This document shows, piece after piece, positions 19,158-28,996 of a stretch of DNA of 64,000 nucleotides. Numbering within the stretch: the stretch's first letter is position 1; each line of letters starts with the position of its first letter. Below the pieces are notes generated by a model that was given only the letters and a program-made list of their open reading frames with translations, was not told the origin of the DNA and did no database searches. The translations under genes were made by a program, and so were the position numbers. Origin of the DNA: an uncultured Bacilli bacterium (lineage in GTDB: Bacteria > Bacillota_I > Bacilli_A > RF39 > UBA660). The DNA lies in assembly GCA_934102055.1 (NCBI GenBank), contig CAKOSE010000003.1, forward strand, positions 13,915 through 77,914. Reading direction: 5' to 3'.

Positions 19158-19658
19158 ATGTCAAAAAAAAGAAACGATTACCTAAACTGGGATGAATACT
19201 TTATGGCCATTGCCAAACTATCCTCAATGAGAAGTAAAGACCCATCAACACAAGTCGGAGCATGTATAGTAAGCGATAACAACAGAATCCTATCAATAGG
19301 ATATAACGGTGCACCAAATGGTTTTCATGACGATATATTCCCATGGGGAAAAGAAGGAAAAAATCTAGAAACAAAATATATGTACGTTGTACACGCAGAA
19401 AGAAATGCCATTCTAAACTACAGAGGTTCCCGAAAAGACCTAGAAGAAGCAAGAATATACGTAGATCTATTCCCATGCAATGAATGTGCAAAAGAAATAA
19501 TCCAATCAGGTATAAAAGAAGTAGTATACCTAAGTGATAAATATCATGATCAAGAAAACACAGTAGCATCAAGAAAACTATTCGATGCATGCGGTGTTAA
19601 ATATAGAAAACTAGAAATAAGTACCATAAAAGAAATAAATATTAGTTTAAAAGACTAA
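19158..19658 (+). CDS. comEB: Deoxycytidylate (dCMP) deaminase, ComEB family
   Basis: 166 aa zinc deaminase converting dCMP to dUMP for thymidylate synthesis. The zinc site is visible: HAE in [10 protein letters not shown] (His ligand, catalytic Glu) and PCNECAKEI (two Cys ligands). STQVGACIV and GYNGAPNGF are also typical. ComEB is the Bacillus name from its place in the competence operon; here it follows a GntR regulator instead. AAGGAG lies 7 bases before the ATG. Confidence 0.92.
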   Translation: MSKKRNDYLNWDEYFMAIAKLSSMRSKDPSTQVGACIVSDNNRILSIGYNGAPNGFHDDIFPWGKEGKNLETKYMYVVHAERNAILNYRGSRKDLEEARIYVDLFPCNECAKEIIQSGIKEVVYLSDKYHDQENTVASRKLFDACGVKYRKLEISTIKEINISLKD

Positions 19659-19730
19659 TTTTTTTCATACAAACAGGAAAAATGTGTAAAAGCACATGAA
19701 AAAATGTCGGAAAAATGTGATAATCAGTAC

Positions 19731-19759
19731 TTGAAATAGCAGGAATTTTGTGATAATAT
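19731..19759 (+). promoter_or_regulatory. Sigma-A promoter for the AAA/DUF4143 gene
   Basis: TTGAAA (19731-19736), 17-nt spacer, TAATAT (19754-19759). Imperfect direct repeats of the form GGAAnnnTGTG occur around 19676, 19709 and 19742. Confidence 0.6.
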
Positions 19760-19776
19760 TAATCTAGGTGATAGAA

Positions 19777-21114
19777 ATGAAAAGATTAAAAAGAAAAATA
19801 GATGATTTTTTAATAGAATGGAAAAATAGTGAAAATAGACTTCCACTAATTGTAAAAGGAGCTAGACAAATTGGAAAAACAAATGCCATTAGAAATTTCG
19901 GAGAAAATTATTATGAAACATTTATAGAAATTAATTTTGCTCTAGAACCAGAATTTAAATCAATATTCAAAAGAACATTTAATGTCGATGAAATAATAAA
20001 AGAAATAACAATGAGAAGACCTGAAATTAATTTAAAGCCAAATAGTACTTTAATTTTCTTTGATGAAATGCAAGAATGCGTAAGTACTGCTACTTCTTTA
20101 AAATCATTTAGAGAAGATGGGAGATATGATGTTATATGTTCAGGTTCACTTATGGGAATAAACTATAAAAAAATTGAATCTAATAGTGTTGGGAACAAAC
20201 AAGACTATGTAATGCGTTCAATGGATTTTGAAGAATTCTTATGGGCTAAAGGCTATAAAGAAAATCAAATTGATGATTTATATGAGTGTATGAAAGAATG
20301 CAAACCTTTAACAGAAACTACATATGATGTTATGATGACTAATTTTAGAGATTATATGGTAATAGGAGGAATGCCTGCAATTGTATCTAATTATATTGAG
20401 AACAAAAACTTTAGTGGTGTTCTAAGTATGCAAAAACAAATACTTCTTGATTATGAAGAAGATATAACAAAGTATGCAAGCGGATTAGATCAAAGTAAAA
20501 TACTAGCATTTTATAAAACAATCCCAGTATTTCTTGGAAACGAAAACAAAAAATTTCAAATATCAAAGATTACAGATGGTGCTAGAAATAGAGAATATGT
20601 AGGAGTAATGGACTGGTTAGAAAGAGCAGGAATAATAAATGCAAGCTATTGTCTTGATGAATTAAGTCTTCCATTAAAAGGCAATTATAATCCAACTAAT
20701 TATAGAATATATTTTGGAGACACAGGATTATTAATCGCATCACTAGATGAAGAAGCTCAAGATGATCTTAGAAAAAATCAAAACTTTAACACCTATAAAG
20801 GAGCAATATATGAAAATATTGTCGGAGATATGTTAGTTAAAGCAGGGTATGACTTATACTTTTATAAAAACGAAAAAGGAACACTAGAAATGGATTTCTT
20901 TATAAGAGACAAAAACTCCCTTATCCCAGTAGAAGTTAAAGCAAGCAATAACTCTACTACCTCACTTAATAATTTAATTGATAGTGATAGTTATAAAGAT
21001 ATTAAATATGGAATTAAACTATGTAATAAAAATATAGGATTTAATGGTAAATTTTATACATTTCCATACTTTATGACATTCTTATTAAAAAGATATATAA
21101 AAGAAACAAAATAA
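19777..21114 (+). CDS. AAA ATPase with DUF4143 domain
   Basis: About 445 aa. The N-terminal AAA_14-type ATPase has Walker A KGARQIGKTNAI and Walker B TLIFFDEMQE. The C-terminal DUF4143 region includes the typical YRIYFGDTGLLIASL and a restriction-enzyme-like end (YENIVGDML...YFYKNEKGTLEMDFFI...VEVKASNN). Such proteins are widespread in gut bacteria and mobile regions, and their role is not established. It has its own promoter. GTG 19768 is in frame, but AGGTG six bases upstream favours ATG 19777. Confidence 0.88.
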   Translation: MKRLKRKIDDFLIEWKNSENRLPLIVKGARQIGKTNAIRNFGENYYETFIEINFALEPEFKSIFKRTFNVDEIIKEITMRRPEINLKPNSTLIFFDEMQECVSTATSLKSFREDGRYDVICSGSLMGINYKKIESNSVGNKQDYVMRSMDFEEFLWAKGYKENQIDDLYECMKECKPLTETTYDVMMTNFRDYMVIGGMPAIVSNYIENKNFSGVLSMQKQILLDYEEDITKYASGLDQSKILAFYKTIPVFLGNENKKFQISKITDGARNREYVGVMDWLERAGIINASYCLDELSLPLKGNYNPTNYRIYFGDTGLLIASLDEEAQDDLRKNQNFNTYKGAIYENIVGDMLVKAGYDLYFYKNEKGTLEMDFFIRDKNSLIPVEVKASNNSTTSLNNLIDSDSYKDIKYGIKLCNKNIGFNGKFYTFPYFMTFLLKRYIKETK

Positions 21115-21167
21115 ATAATATATTTGTAAACACCTATAATTTTAAACTCCTAAATTATATTTTTTTC

Positions 21168-21196
21168 TTGTGTTTTAATCCAAATAATAGTATTAT
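21168..21196 (+). promoter_or_regulatory. Probable promoter for the large surface protein
   Basis: TTGTGT (21168-21173), 17-nt spacer, TATTAT (21191-21196). The AAAGGAG ribosome site follows at about 21223. Confidence 0.5.
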
Positions 21197-21235
21197 TTAT
21201 ACTAGAGATAGTAAAAATATATAAAGGAGTAGGTT

Positions 21236-24200
21236 ATGAATAATGAGAAGAAAAGTAATAAATTAAAGATAGTTACTTTTATATTAATGATTTTACTTGT
21301 TTTAACAGGAACAAGTTATGCAATTATTACATGGAGTTATGAAGGAAAAACAGATAATTTACTAAGTACCCCAGATATTTCATTTAGATTTCTAGAATCC
21401 AATAAAGAAGTAATAGGAATAGAAAACGGAGTACCTATGACAGATGAACAAGGTATGAATCAAACTGGAACAGGTAACGTATTTGACTTTGAAGTAAAGT
21501 CAAAATTCAATGCTAATACCGACGTAAAATATACAGTTAGTCTAGAAAAACTAACCATCGATAGTGGTAAAACCCAAATCCCAGAAGATGAAATAAAAAT
21601 ATATGTCGAAGACTTCGAAGGAAAAACAGTCCTAAAACCAACAAAAATAAGTGATCTAGATAATTATAATTTATTTATCAAAACAGATAGACACAGTAAA
21701 GATAACGAAGAAATAAGTTCAAAATATAGACTAAAAGTATGGTTAGACGAAAGTGTAGACGTTTTTACAAACCAAAACAGACAATATAAATTCAAAATAA
21801 ACGTAGGAACAACAGAACAAGAACAAAACCCAAATCAAACATATAACCTAGTTTATAATCTAAACGGAGGAACAGGTAACATAAGTAGTACTTCATTCAA
21901 AGTAGGAAACAAAGTAACAATAACAAGCACAGTTCCCACAAAAGATGGTTATAAATTCCTAGGATGGAGTACTAATAAAAATAATAGTAATGCAGAATAT
22001 ACAAGCGGAGAACAAGTTTCATTAACAAACGCTTATAACAACAACGTAACACTTTATGCAATATGGCAATCAAATGCATATACAGTAAAATACGATAGCA
22101 ATAGTGGTGCAGGAACAATGACAGATAGTTCATTTAAATATGGAGAATCTAAAAAACTAACAAAAAATACATTCACAAAAGAAGGATATACATTCCTAGG
22201 ATGGAATACAGATAAAACAAAACAAGAAGCACTATATACAGATGAACAAGTAGTTAGTAATCTAATTAAATCTGGTAATTCAGTAACACTTTACGCAATA
22301 TGGAAAGCAAATACATATACAGTAAAATATGACAATAACGGTGGAAACGGTAGCATAGAAAATACCACATTCACTTATGGAGAATCAAAAAAATTAACAA
22401 AAAATACATTCACAAAAACAGGATATACATTCCTAGGATGGAATACAGATAAAGAAGCAACAACAGTACTTTACACAGACGAAAAACAAGTAAGCAACCT
22501 AACAAAAGAAAATAACAAAATAATCACTCTATATGCAATATGGAAAGCTAACACATATACAGTAAAATACGATAACAATGGCGGAGTAGGAACAATAAGT
22601 AACAGTACATTTACCTATAATCAAACCAAAAGCTTAACAAAAAACACATTCACAAAAGATGGTTATAAGTTCCTAGGATGGAACACAGATAAGTATTCAA
22701 CAAAAGCCCTATACACAGATGAGCAACAAGTAAGTAACCTAACCATAAAAAATAATGATACCATCACCTTATACGCAATATGGGAAGAAATAACTTATAC
22801 AGTCAAATATAATGCAAATGGTGGAGCAATTAAAGATGTACAAAGTATAGAACCTGATGTTGATTATTACCCAGGAGGTGGTAGTTTAATTGAAAAGGGA
22901 GAAAACTGGACAAAAGAAGGAGATGTATATAAAAGTAGAGATTTTACGACTGATCTAGATTCACTTTTATTTTCTCCTATAACGGTAGAAAAAGCTAGTG
23001 TATTATCTCTAGATGTAGTAGTTTCACAAAAAGAAGAAAATATGATTATGGTTGGTCTTCTGTCATCAGACTTTGAAAATATTCTAGAAAGAAAAATGAT
23101 CCCTGGTACTCCTGGTTTAACTGATGAATCTAACCTGCCATATCAAACTATTGAGTTTTCTTTAGAACCTGGTTCTTACATTCTAGGATTTGAGACTGCT
23201 AATTATAATCCTTCAGAAGGATTGAACAGAGCTTATGTAAAAAATATAAAAATAACAAGTTCATCTGATAAAACAATGGAAGATTCTGTATTTAAAGGTT
23301 CTAGTAAATTATCTAAAAACTTATATCAAAGAGATCATTATATCTTTAAAGGATGGAGTTTAGATCAAAACGCAACAAGTGCAACATATCAAGATGAACA
23401 ACAAGTAAGCGGTTTAGCAGCAAAAGAAAATGATACAGTTAATTTATATGCAATATGGGAAAAAGAAAAATACAATGTCAATGTAGTAGTACAAAATGGA
23501 ACAGTAGATACTGCAAGTAAACAAATTCCTTATAATGAAAATGGAACATTTAATTTAACTTCTAATTCAGAAGGTGCAGTAGGAATAGTAACATGTACAA
23601 ATAATCAAATAGGACAAATAGAAAACAATGTACTTACAGTATCAAACGTGAGTGCAAGTACTACGTGTACAGTAATGTTTATAAAAGAATCTACAACATT
23701 ATATGAAGATGGAACTCTTATAATAAATGAAAATGCCAAAAATAGAATTACTAATCTATCAACACATGGAAATATAACAAAAGAGTATGAGCCAATGAGT
23801 GATAGCAATTCATATGTCATGAATTTTAGTAGTCAACCATGGAAAAATGAAAGAAGTTCAATAAAAAGTGTGGAAATAGGACAAAAAACAGGACCTATAT
23901 CAACAGCATGGTGGTTTTATTATTTAACTAATATGGAAGAAGGAGATTTTACAAATTTAGATACCTCAAGTGTAACAAATATGCAATCTATGTTTGAATC
24001 TGCAGGTGAAAGTTCTACTACATTTGAATTAACAGGATTAAACAATTTTGATACATCAAAAGTAACAGATATGGGCAGAACATTTAGTAATACAGGTAAA
24101 GCTGCCACAAATTTTGATATAGGAGATTTATCAAACTGGAATACCTCAAGTGTAACAAGTATGGGTTCAATGTTTAATGAAGCAGGTTCAAGTGCTACAA

Positions 24201-24877
24201 CATGGTCAATAGGAGACCTATCAAATTGGGATGTATCAAAAGTAACATATATGGTTGCAATGTTTTCTTCTGCGGGCAAAAGTGCTACAGCATGGTCGAT
24301 AGGGAACCTATCAACTTGGAACACATCAAAAGTAACTAATATGCGTTACATGTTTGCCTTTTCAGGTAAAAGCTCCACAACATGGACTATAGGAGATATA
24401 TCAAGCTGGGATACATCAAATGTAACAGATATGGGTTTTATGTTCTCCGAAGTAGGTTATAGTGCTACAACATTTAATTTGGATTTGTCAAACTGGGATA
24501 CGTCAAAGGTAACAACAATGAATAATATGTTTAAATCTGCAGGTTATAGCACTACAGGTGCGGCTTCGGTTAATGTATACAATTGGAATGTTTCTAACGT
24601 AACAGATATGGGTAGTATGTTTTCTAGTGCTTTTTCTAAAGCAAACTCCATTCGTATTGATTTTTCTGAATGGGATACATCAAATGTGACAAATATGTAC
24701 AAAATGTTTGATAACATGGGTAAAACTGGCACTCAATGGCGGGTTTATATTCCAACAAAAACGGGTAGTTTAACTAACACAAGTTCTATATGGTATGGTT
24801 CTTCTCTAGACGTATATGCAACTGGGCAATTTCTTAAGAAAAATTCATCCGGAGGTGGAGGAGGCTCTTCTAGTTAA
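21236..24877 (+). CDS. Large secreted surface protein: SipW/TasA-like N-terminus, InlB B-repeats, BspA-like repeats
   Basis: 1213 aa. The N-terminus has a charged start, a hydrophobic stretch and a cleavage-like SYA. A domain of about 170 residues follows that is paralogous to the N-terminus of the 44044 protein (shared blocks: DISFRFLESN, KYxVSLEKL, YRLKVWLDESVDV). Next come InlB/flg_new beta-repeats starting near residues 202, 279, 360, 439 and 520, each ending LYAIW. The fifth is split by an unrelated beta-rich insert (about 535-680). From about 900 to 1170 there are BspA/DUF285 repeats (WDTSKVTxMxxMF). The C-terminus is SSGGGGGSSS with no LPXTG or membrane anchor. Such repeats suggest adhesion or protein binding outside the cell. 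AAAGGAG precedes the ATG. Confidence 0.88.
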   Translation: MNNEKKSNKLKIVTFILMILLVLTGTSYAIITWSYEGKTDNLLSTPDISFRFLESNKEVIGIENGVPMTDEQGMNQTGTGNVFDFEVKSKFNANTDVKYTVSLEKLTIDSGKTQIPEDEIKIYVEDFEGKTVLKPTKISDLDNYNLFIKTDRHSKDNEEISSKYRLKVWLDESVDVFTNQNRQYKFKINVGTTEQEQNPNQTYNLVYNLNGGTGNISSTSFKVGNKVTITSTVPTKDGYKFLGWSTNKNNSNAEYTSGEQVSLTNAYNNNVTLYAIWQSNAYTVKYDSNSGAGTMTDSSFKYGESKKLTKNTFTKEGYTFLGWNTDKTKQEALYTDEQVVSNLIKSGNSVTLYAIWKANTYTVKYDNNGGNGSIENTTFTYGESKKLTKNTFTKTGYTFLGWNTDKEATTVLYTDEKQVSNLTKENNKIITLYAIWKANTYTVKYDNNGGVGTISNSTFTYNQTKSLTKNTFTKDGYKFLGWNTDKYSTKALYTDEQQVSNLTIKNNDTITLYAIWEEITYTVKYNANGGAIKDVQSIEPDVDYYPGGGSLIEKGENWTKEGDVYKSRDFTTDLDSLLFSPITVEKASVLSLDVVVSQKEENMIMVGLLSSDFENILERKMIPGTPGLTDESNLPYQTIEFSLEPGSYILGFETANYNPSEGLNRAYVKNIKITSSSDKTMEDSVFKGSSKLSKNLYQRDHYIFKGWSLDQNATSATYQDEQQVSGLAAKENDTVNLYAIWEKEKYNVNVVVQNGTVDTASKQIPYNENGTFNLTSNSEGAVGIVTCTNNQIGQIENNVLTVSNVSASTTCTVMFIKESTTLYEDGTLIINENAKNRITNLSTHGNITKEYEPMSDSNSYVMNFSSQPWKNERSSIKSVEIGQKTGPISTAWWFYYLTNMEEGDFTNLDTSSVTNMQSMFESAGESSTTFELTGLNNFDTSKVTDMGRTFSNTGKAATNFDIGDLSNWNTSSVTSMGSMFNEAGSSATTWSIGDLSNWDVSKVTYMVAMFSSAGKSATAWSIGNLSTWNTSKVTNMRYMFAFSGKSSTTWTIGDISSWDTSNVTDMGFMFSEVGYSATTFNLDLSNWDTSKVTTMNNMFKSAGYSTTGAASVNVYNWNVSNVTDMGSMFSSAFSKANSIRIDFSEWDTSNVTNMYKMFDNMGKTGTQWRVYIPTKTGSLTNTSSIWYGSSLDVYATGQFLKKNSSGGGGGSSS

Positions 24878-24912
24878 ACCCTCTAATAATATAAAAAAAC
24901 ACCATTTTCAAG

Positions 24913-24941
24913 TTGACAATTACATAAAAAGGCTTTAAACT
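24913..24941 (+). promoter_or_regulatory. Sigma-A promoter of the T-box leader
   Basis: Consensus TTGACA (24913-24918), 17-nt spacer, TAAACT (24936-24941). Confidence 0.75.
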
Positions 24942-24948
24942 ATGTTTA

Positions 24949-25141
24949 AAGGCAAAGAAGAGGACATGGTAAATAAACTATTATTATAGAGAGTTAGTGT
25001 TTGGTGTAAACTAATATAATATTTATTTATTACTACCTATGAGCTGATCTAGAAATAGATATCCGGTTTATTTCCGTTACTGATGAAAGTTATAAGGTAG
25101 GATGGTACCGCGTCTTAACGCTCCTTTTTAGGAGCTTTTTA
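24949..25141 (+). promoter_or_regulatory. T-box riboswitch (threonyl type) upstream of the thrS operon
   Basis: The T-box core TAGGATGGTACCGCG is at 25098-25112. The terminator stem GCTCC (25120-25124) / GGAGC (25131-25135) plus five T follows. Stem I begins with GAAGAGGACATGG and its two sides pair (AAATAAA with TTTATTT). The 3' side of the specifier region reads TTACTACCTATG, so ACT (25032-25034) or ACC (25035-25037), both Thr codons, could be the specifier. Uncharged tRNA-Thr would stabilise the antiterminator and turn on the downstream genes, including thrS. Confidence 0.9.
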
Positions 25142-25161
25142 TTTTGTAGGAGGTTTTTATA

Positions 25162-25686
25162 ATGGCTGAAGTAAAAAATTTTAAAGAGTATATATCTTAT
25201 TATATTTCTATTGATGATTATTTTCATATGTTTTATAATTTCAAAAAAGGAACATTTATAAATATGACACATGGTAATATAAAAAGAATGTTTCCATTTA
25301 TTGAAACAATATCAAGTGATAGAGTTACTCGTGAAGATATCCTAAGAGGCTTTGTTCTTCTAGTAAGAGATGAATCCCATAATATTATGGCTTATTCAAA
25401 TCCCTTTGTTCTAGAAGATATAAACTCTTGTATGGATAAAATCTTAGAAAACGATCAAGTATCTTGCGAAAGTCCTTTACCACAAGAAGAAGACTTCGAT
25501 GAGTCCACGATCTGTGATATGAATAGATATGAACTTGCATCTTTTAAAAAGAAACTACTTAGTAACCATGATTATAAAACTGCAAGAGAAGTTTCAAAAG
25601 AACTATATTTTAAAAGTAGACAAGAACATGGAACCAAAAAAAGTAAAATTAGAAAATTATTAAAAAAAGAAAATAGAGAGGAATGA
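25162..25686 (+). CDS. Unknown protein, first gene after the threonine T-box
   Basis: 174 aa; I do not recognise the family. It is soluble, with no signal peptide or membrane segment. The middle has an acidic run (PQEEDFDEST) and the C-terminal 60 residues are Lys/Arg-rich and probably helical. AGGAGG precedes the ATG, and it ends 4 bases before thrS, so it is in the same T-box-controlled transcript. That placement suggests a link to threonine or translation, but no function can be assigned. Confidence 0.75.
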   Translation: MAEVKNFKEYISYYISIDDYFHMFYNFKKGTFINMTHGNIKRMFPFIETISSDRVTREDILRGFVLLVRDESHNIMAYSNPFVLEDINSCMDKILENDQVSCESPLPQEEDFDESTICDMNRYELASFKKKLLSNHDYKTAREVSKELYFKSRQEHGTKKSKIRKLLKKENREE

Positions 25687-25690
25687 TTAT

Positions 25691-27448
25691 ATGATAAATA
25701 TTAAAAATGATGAAAAACTAAACGTACTTAACCATAGCTGTGCCCATTTACTTGCACATGCAATTAAACATTTATATCCAGATGCTAAGTTTTGGGTAGG
25801 CCCTGTTATTGATACAGGATTCTATTATGATATGGATTTAGGAGAAGCTGTAATAAGTGAATTTGACTTTCCTGCTATTGAAGCAGAAATGAAAAAAATC
25901 GTAAAAAGCGGAAAAAGAATATATCGTGAAGAAATCTCAAGAGAAGAAGCCCTTGAAAGATTTAAAGACGATCCCTATAAAATAGATCTAATAAACGAAA
26001 TGGATAAAGACGCAGTAATATCTTGTTACACTCAAGGAGACTTTACAGATCTTTGCCGTGGCCCTCACGTAGATAACGTAAAACTTCTTAAAAACTTTAG
26101 TCTACTTAAAGTAAGCGGAGCATATTACAAAGGAGACTCTAAAAAACAAGTACTTCAAAGAATATATGGAGTATGTCTTGATACAAAACCACATCTAGAA
26201 AAATATCTAAAAGAACTAGAAGAAGCAAAAGAAAGAGATCATCGTAAAATCGGTAAAAATCTAGGAATCTTCATGACAGACGATCTAGTAGGACGTGGTC
26301 TTCCTATGTTCTTACCTAACGGTTATATTATCTGGGAAGAACTAGAAAACTACATCAAAGGAAAAGAAAGAAAACTAGGTTACCAACATGTACTTACTCC
26401 ATGCGTAGGAAATGTAGAACTTTACAAAACAAGTGGTCACTGGGATCACTATAAAGAAAACATGTTTCCAGCCATGGAAGTAGATGGAGAAAGTTTTGTC
26501 CTTCGTCCTATGAACTGTCCTCATCACATGATGATCTATGACAATGGACTTCATTCTTACAAAGATTTACCTATCAGAATCGGAGAAATAGCACATGACT
26601 TTAGATACGAAGCAAGCGGAGCAGTCAAAGGTATAGAAAGAGGAAGACACTTCTGTCAAAACGATGCCCATCTTTTCGTAACACCAGAACAAATCAAATC
26701 AGAATTCGAAAATGTCGTTAATTTAATATTTGACGTTTACAAAGACTTTAACATAACTGATTATCGTTGTGTCCTATCTCTAAGAGATCCAGAAGACAAA
26801 GAAAAATACTATCCAGATGATGAAATGTGGAACAAAGCCGAAAACGAACTTCGCCTCGTTATGAACGAACTAGGCATTAGTTATACAGAAGAAATAGGAG
26901 AAGCAGCATTCTACGGACCAAAACTTGACGTTAACGTAAAACCCGCAGTAGGAAACGAAATAACACTATCAACTTGTCAACTAGATTTCTGTTTACCAAA
27001 AAAATTCGAACTTCAATACGTAGACAAAGACGGAACCCGTAAAACTCCAGTTGTCCTTCATAGAGCAATCCTAGGTTCCCTAGATAGATTTATAGCATAC
27101 ATCCTAGAAGAAACAAAAGGACACCTTCCACTATGGCTATCCCCAGTTCAAATAAACATTCTCCCAGTTAGAAACGAATATCACCTAGAATATGCCAAAT
27201 CCTTATACGAAAAATTCAGTAATGAAGGCTTCAGAGTAAATCTAGACGATAGAGAAGAAAAACTAGGTTACAGAATGAGAGAAGCCCAAATGAAAAAATA
27301 TTGTTATAACCTAATAATAGGACAAAGCGAAGTAGATAGTAATACTGTAAGCTATAGAACTCACGGAGTAGAAGAAACAGTAACAATAGATGTTGATAGC
27401 TTTATTAAACTAATAAGAGAGGAAATAATTAAAAGAGGAAGGGCCTAG
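25691..27448 (+). CDS. thrS: Threonyl-tRNA synthetase lacking the TGS domain
   Basis: 585 aa class II synthetase. The usual bacterial enzyme is about 640 aa and starts with a TGS (N1) domain; this one begins directly at the editing domain (LNHSCAHLLAHAIKHLYPD, later GDFTDLCRGPH). Catalytic core motifs are MNCPHHMMIYD, RIGEIAHDFRYEASGAVKG, RGRHFCQNDAH and motif 3 HRAILGSLDRFIAYILEE. An anticodon-binding domain closes it. The upstream gene stops 4 bases before, so there is no room for a missing 5' part. Expression is under the T-box at 24949. Confidence 0.96.
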   Translation: MINIKNDEKLNVLNHSCAHLLAHAIKHLYPDAKFWVGPVIDTGFYYDMDLGEAVISEFDFPAIEAEMKKIVKSGKRIYREEISREEALERFKDDPYKIDLINEMDKDAVISCYTQGDFTDLCRGPHVDNVKLLKNFSLLKVSGAYYKGDSKKQVLQRIYGVCLDTKPHLEKYLKELEEAKERDHRKIGKNLGIFMTDDLVGRGLPMFLPNGYIIWEELENYIKGKERKLGYQHVLTPCVGNVELYKTSGHWDHYKENMFPAMEVDGESFVLRPMNCPHHMMIYDNGLHSYKDLPIRIGEIAHDFRYEASGAVKGIERGRHFCQNDAHLFVTPEQIKSEFENVVNLIFDVYKDFNITDYRCVLSLRDPEDKEKYYPDDEMWNKAENELRLVMNELGISYTEEIGEAAFYGPKLDVNVKPAVGNEITLSTCQLDFCLPKKFELQYVDKDGTRKTPVVLHRAILGSLDRFIAYILEETKGHLPLWLSPVQINILPVRNEYHLEYAKSLYEKFSNEGFRVNLDDREEKLGYRMREAQMKKYCYNLIIGQSEVDSNTVSYRTHGVEETVTIDVDSFIKLIREEIIKRGRA

Positions 27449-27475
27449 TCTCTTTTTCTTACTTTAGGTGGTACT

Positions 27476-28021
27476 ATGAATAGAAAAATAAAATCAGAAA
27501 ATATAGATAAACTATTAATAAAAAAATATAAAGAAAACAACACCTTCAAAAAAGGAGTTTTCACTCTATATGAAGACCCAATGGAACTTATAAACGATAC
27601 CCCTCTACTAGTAAAAAGATTCTGTCTAATGTACGATTTTGATCTATCAAACGTATCAGACACAAGAAAAGCCTATAAATACGCTAACGATTACACAATG
27701 TTTTATCTATTAGACAAACTAAAAACAATAATTCTATCAGGAAAAGGGTTCAATACAAAAGACGCCTATCAACTAGCAGAATCACTAATTAAAGTATACA
27801 ACGACTCAAAAACAGTCTTTAACGATGAAATAGTAATAGGAAGAACAAATGAAGAAATACTTATGCACGATTATAAAATAAGAAACAAAGAACTCTTCAA
27901 AGTATATGCAAAAAACAGAGAAGAAAACATCGAATATGAAGTTCCATCATATATTGAATCCTGTAAAGGAAAACAATACACATATGAAGACGTATTCAGT
28001 GCCAAAGGAATGAGACCTTGA
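27476..28021 (+). CDS. Unknown protein downstream of thrS
   Basis: 181 aa, not recognised. It is soluble, Lys-rich and mostly helical in appearance, with no membrane segment. The start is supported by TAGGTGGT. It follows thrS by 27 bases and its stop overlaps the TTG start of the kinase-like gene, so the two are probably translated together and may belong to the thrS transcript. Confidence 0.65.
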   Translation: MNRKIKSENIDKLLIKKYKENNTFKKGVFTLYEDPMELINDTPLLVKRFCLMYDFDLSNVSDTRKAYKYANDYTMFYLLDKLKTIILSGKGFNTKDAYQLAESLIKVYNDSKTVFNDEIVIGRTNEEILMHDYKIRNKELFKVYAKNREENIEYEVPSYIESCKGKQYTYEDVFSAKGMRP

Positions 28022-28935
28022 GAATAAAAAACATTTCAAGTGCTAAGTTTTCAAGATTAAAAAAATTACCAGTTCCAGCTAATGTATTTAATACCGAATC
28101 ATCAATATTTGTTGTTGAAAGTAAAGATAAATGGAAAAAAGACAAAAAAGTATTCAAAAGACTATACATAACCGAAGGAGAAGTCTTCAGTAATAAACTA
28201 TATACCATAAATGAAGAAATAGATAAAAGAGACATCATAGGTCTAAAAGAACTAATCTTACCAAAAGAACTAATCTCTGTAGGAGGAGATATAGTAGGCT
28301 TTTCAATGCCATATGTAAACGGAATTAATCTAAGAACAGCATTCTCATCATTTGAATTCTCAACCTCAGATAAAATAAAATTTCTAAAAGAAATCGGCTA
28401 CATTCTAGAAAAAATGAAATACATTAGAAAATACAATAAAGACAAAGGCCTAGGAGGTTTTTACATAAATGATCTTCATGCTAGTAACTTTATTCTAAAT
28501 CTAGATACAAAAACAATTAATGTAGTAGATATGGATAGTGCCAAAATAGGAAACAATCTAGCAATGCCCTCTAGATATTTAAACAACAAATCAAATATTA
28601 ATCATATAAATAAATATAAAAAGTGTCCAAATAATGTCGGAGGACTATTCGAACCATCATATGACACAGAAATCTATTGCTATATCATGGTTATTTTCGA
28701 ATATATCTTTGGAAGAGGTATGCAAAATCTTGATATGAAAGAGTTCTATTCATATTTACAGTATCTATGCGATATAAAAGTTCCAAAAGAACTAATAGAT
28801 AAATTTGCTCTAATATATATGGAGCCCCATAACGAAAATCCCTGTCACTTACTAGAATCCCTAGAAGAATTTTATGGAAAAACATCCAAACAAGCTTTTT
28901 ACCACGTTCGTGAGAAGAAAGGAATTAATTTTTAG
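28018..28935 (+). CDS. Protein-kinase-fold protein of unknown target
   Basis: 305 aa. The N-lobe has a possible ATP-Lys in KKVFKRLYITEGE. The C-lobe has FYINDLHASNFILN, matching the DLHxxN catalytic loop of aminoglycoside-kinase-like and RIO-like folds, followed by INVVDMDSAKIG, with DMD in the metal-binding (DFG-like) place. Substrate and activity are unknown. The start is TTG 28018 overlapping the previous stop (ATTGA-type junction) with AAAGGA upstream. Coupled to the unknown 27476 gene. Confidence 0.6.
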   Translation: MRIKNISSAKFSRLKKLPVPANVFNTESSIFVVESKDKWKKDKKVFKRLYITEGEVFSNKLYTINEEIDKRDIIGLKELILPKELISVGGDIVGFSMPYVNGINLRTAFSSFEFSTSDKIKFLKEIGYILEKMKYIRKYNKDKGLGGFYINDLHASNFILNLDTKTINVVDMDSAKIGNNLAMPSRYLNNKSNINHINKYKKCPNNVGGLFEPSYDTEIYCYIMVIFEYIFGRGMQNLDMKEFYSYLQYLCDIKVPKELIDKFALIYMEPHNENPCHLLESLEEFYGKTSKQAFYHVREKKGINF

Positions 28936-28996
28936 TTTTTTGTTTCCAATATAAATTTTATATGTTAGAATATATTTATAATGAGGTGATACTTTT

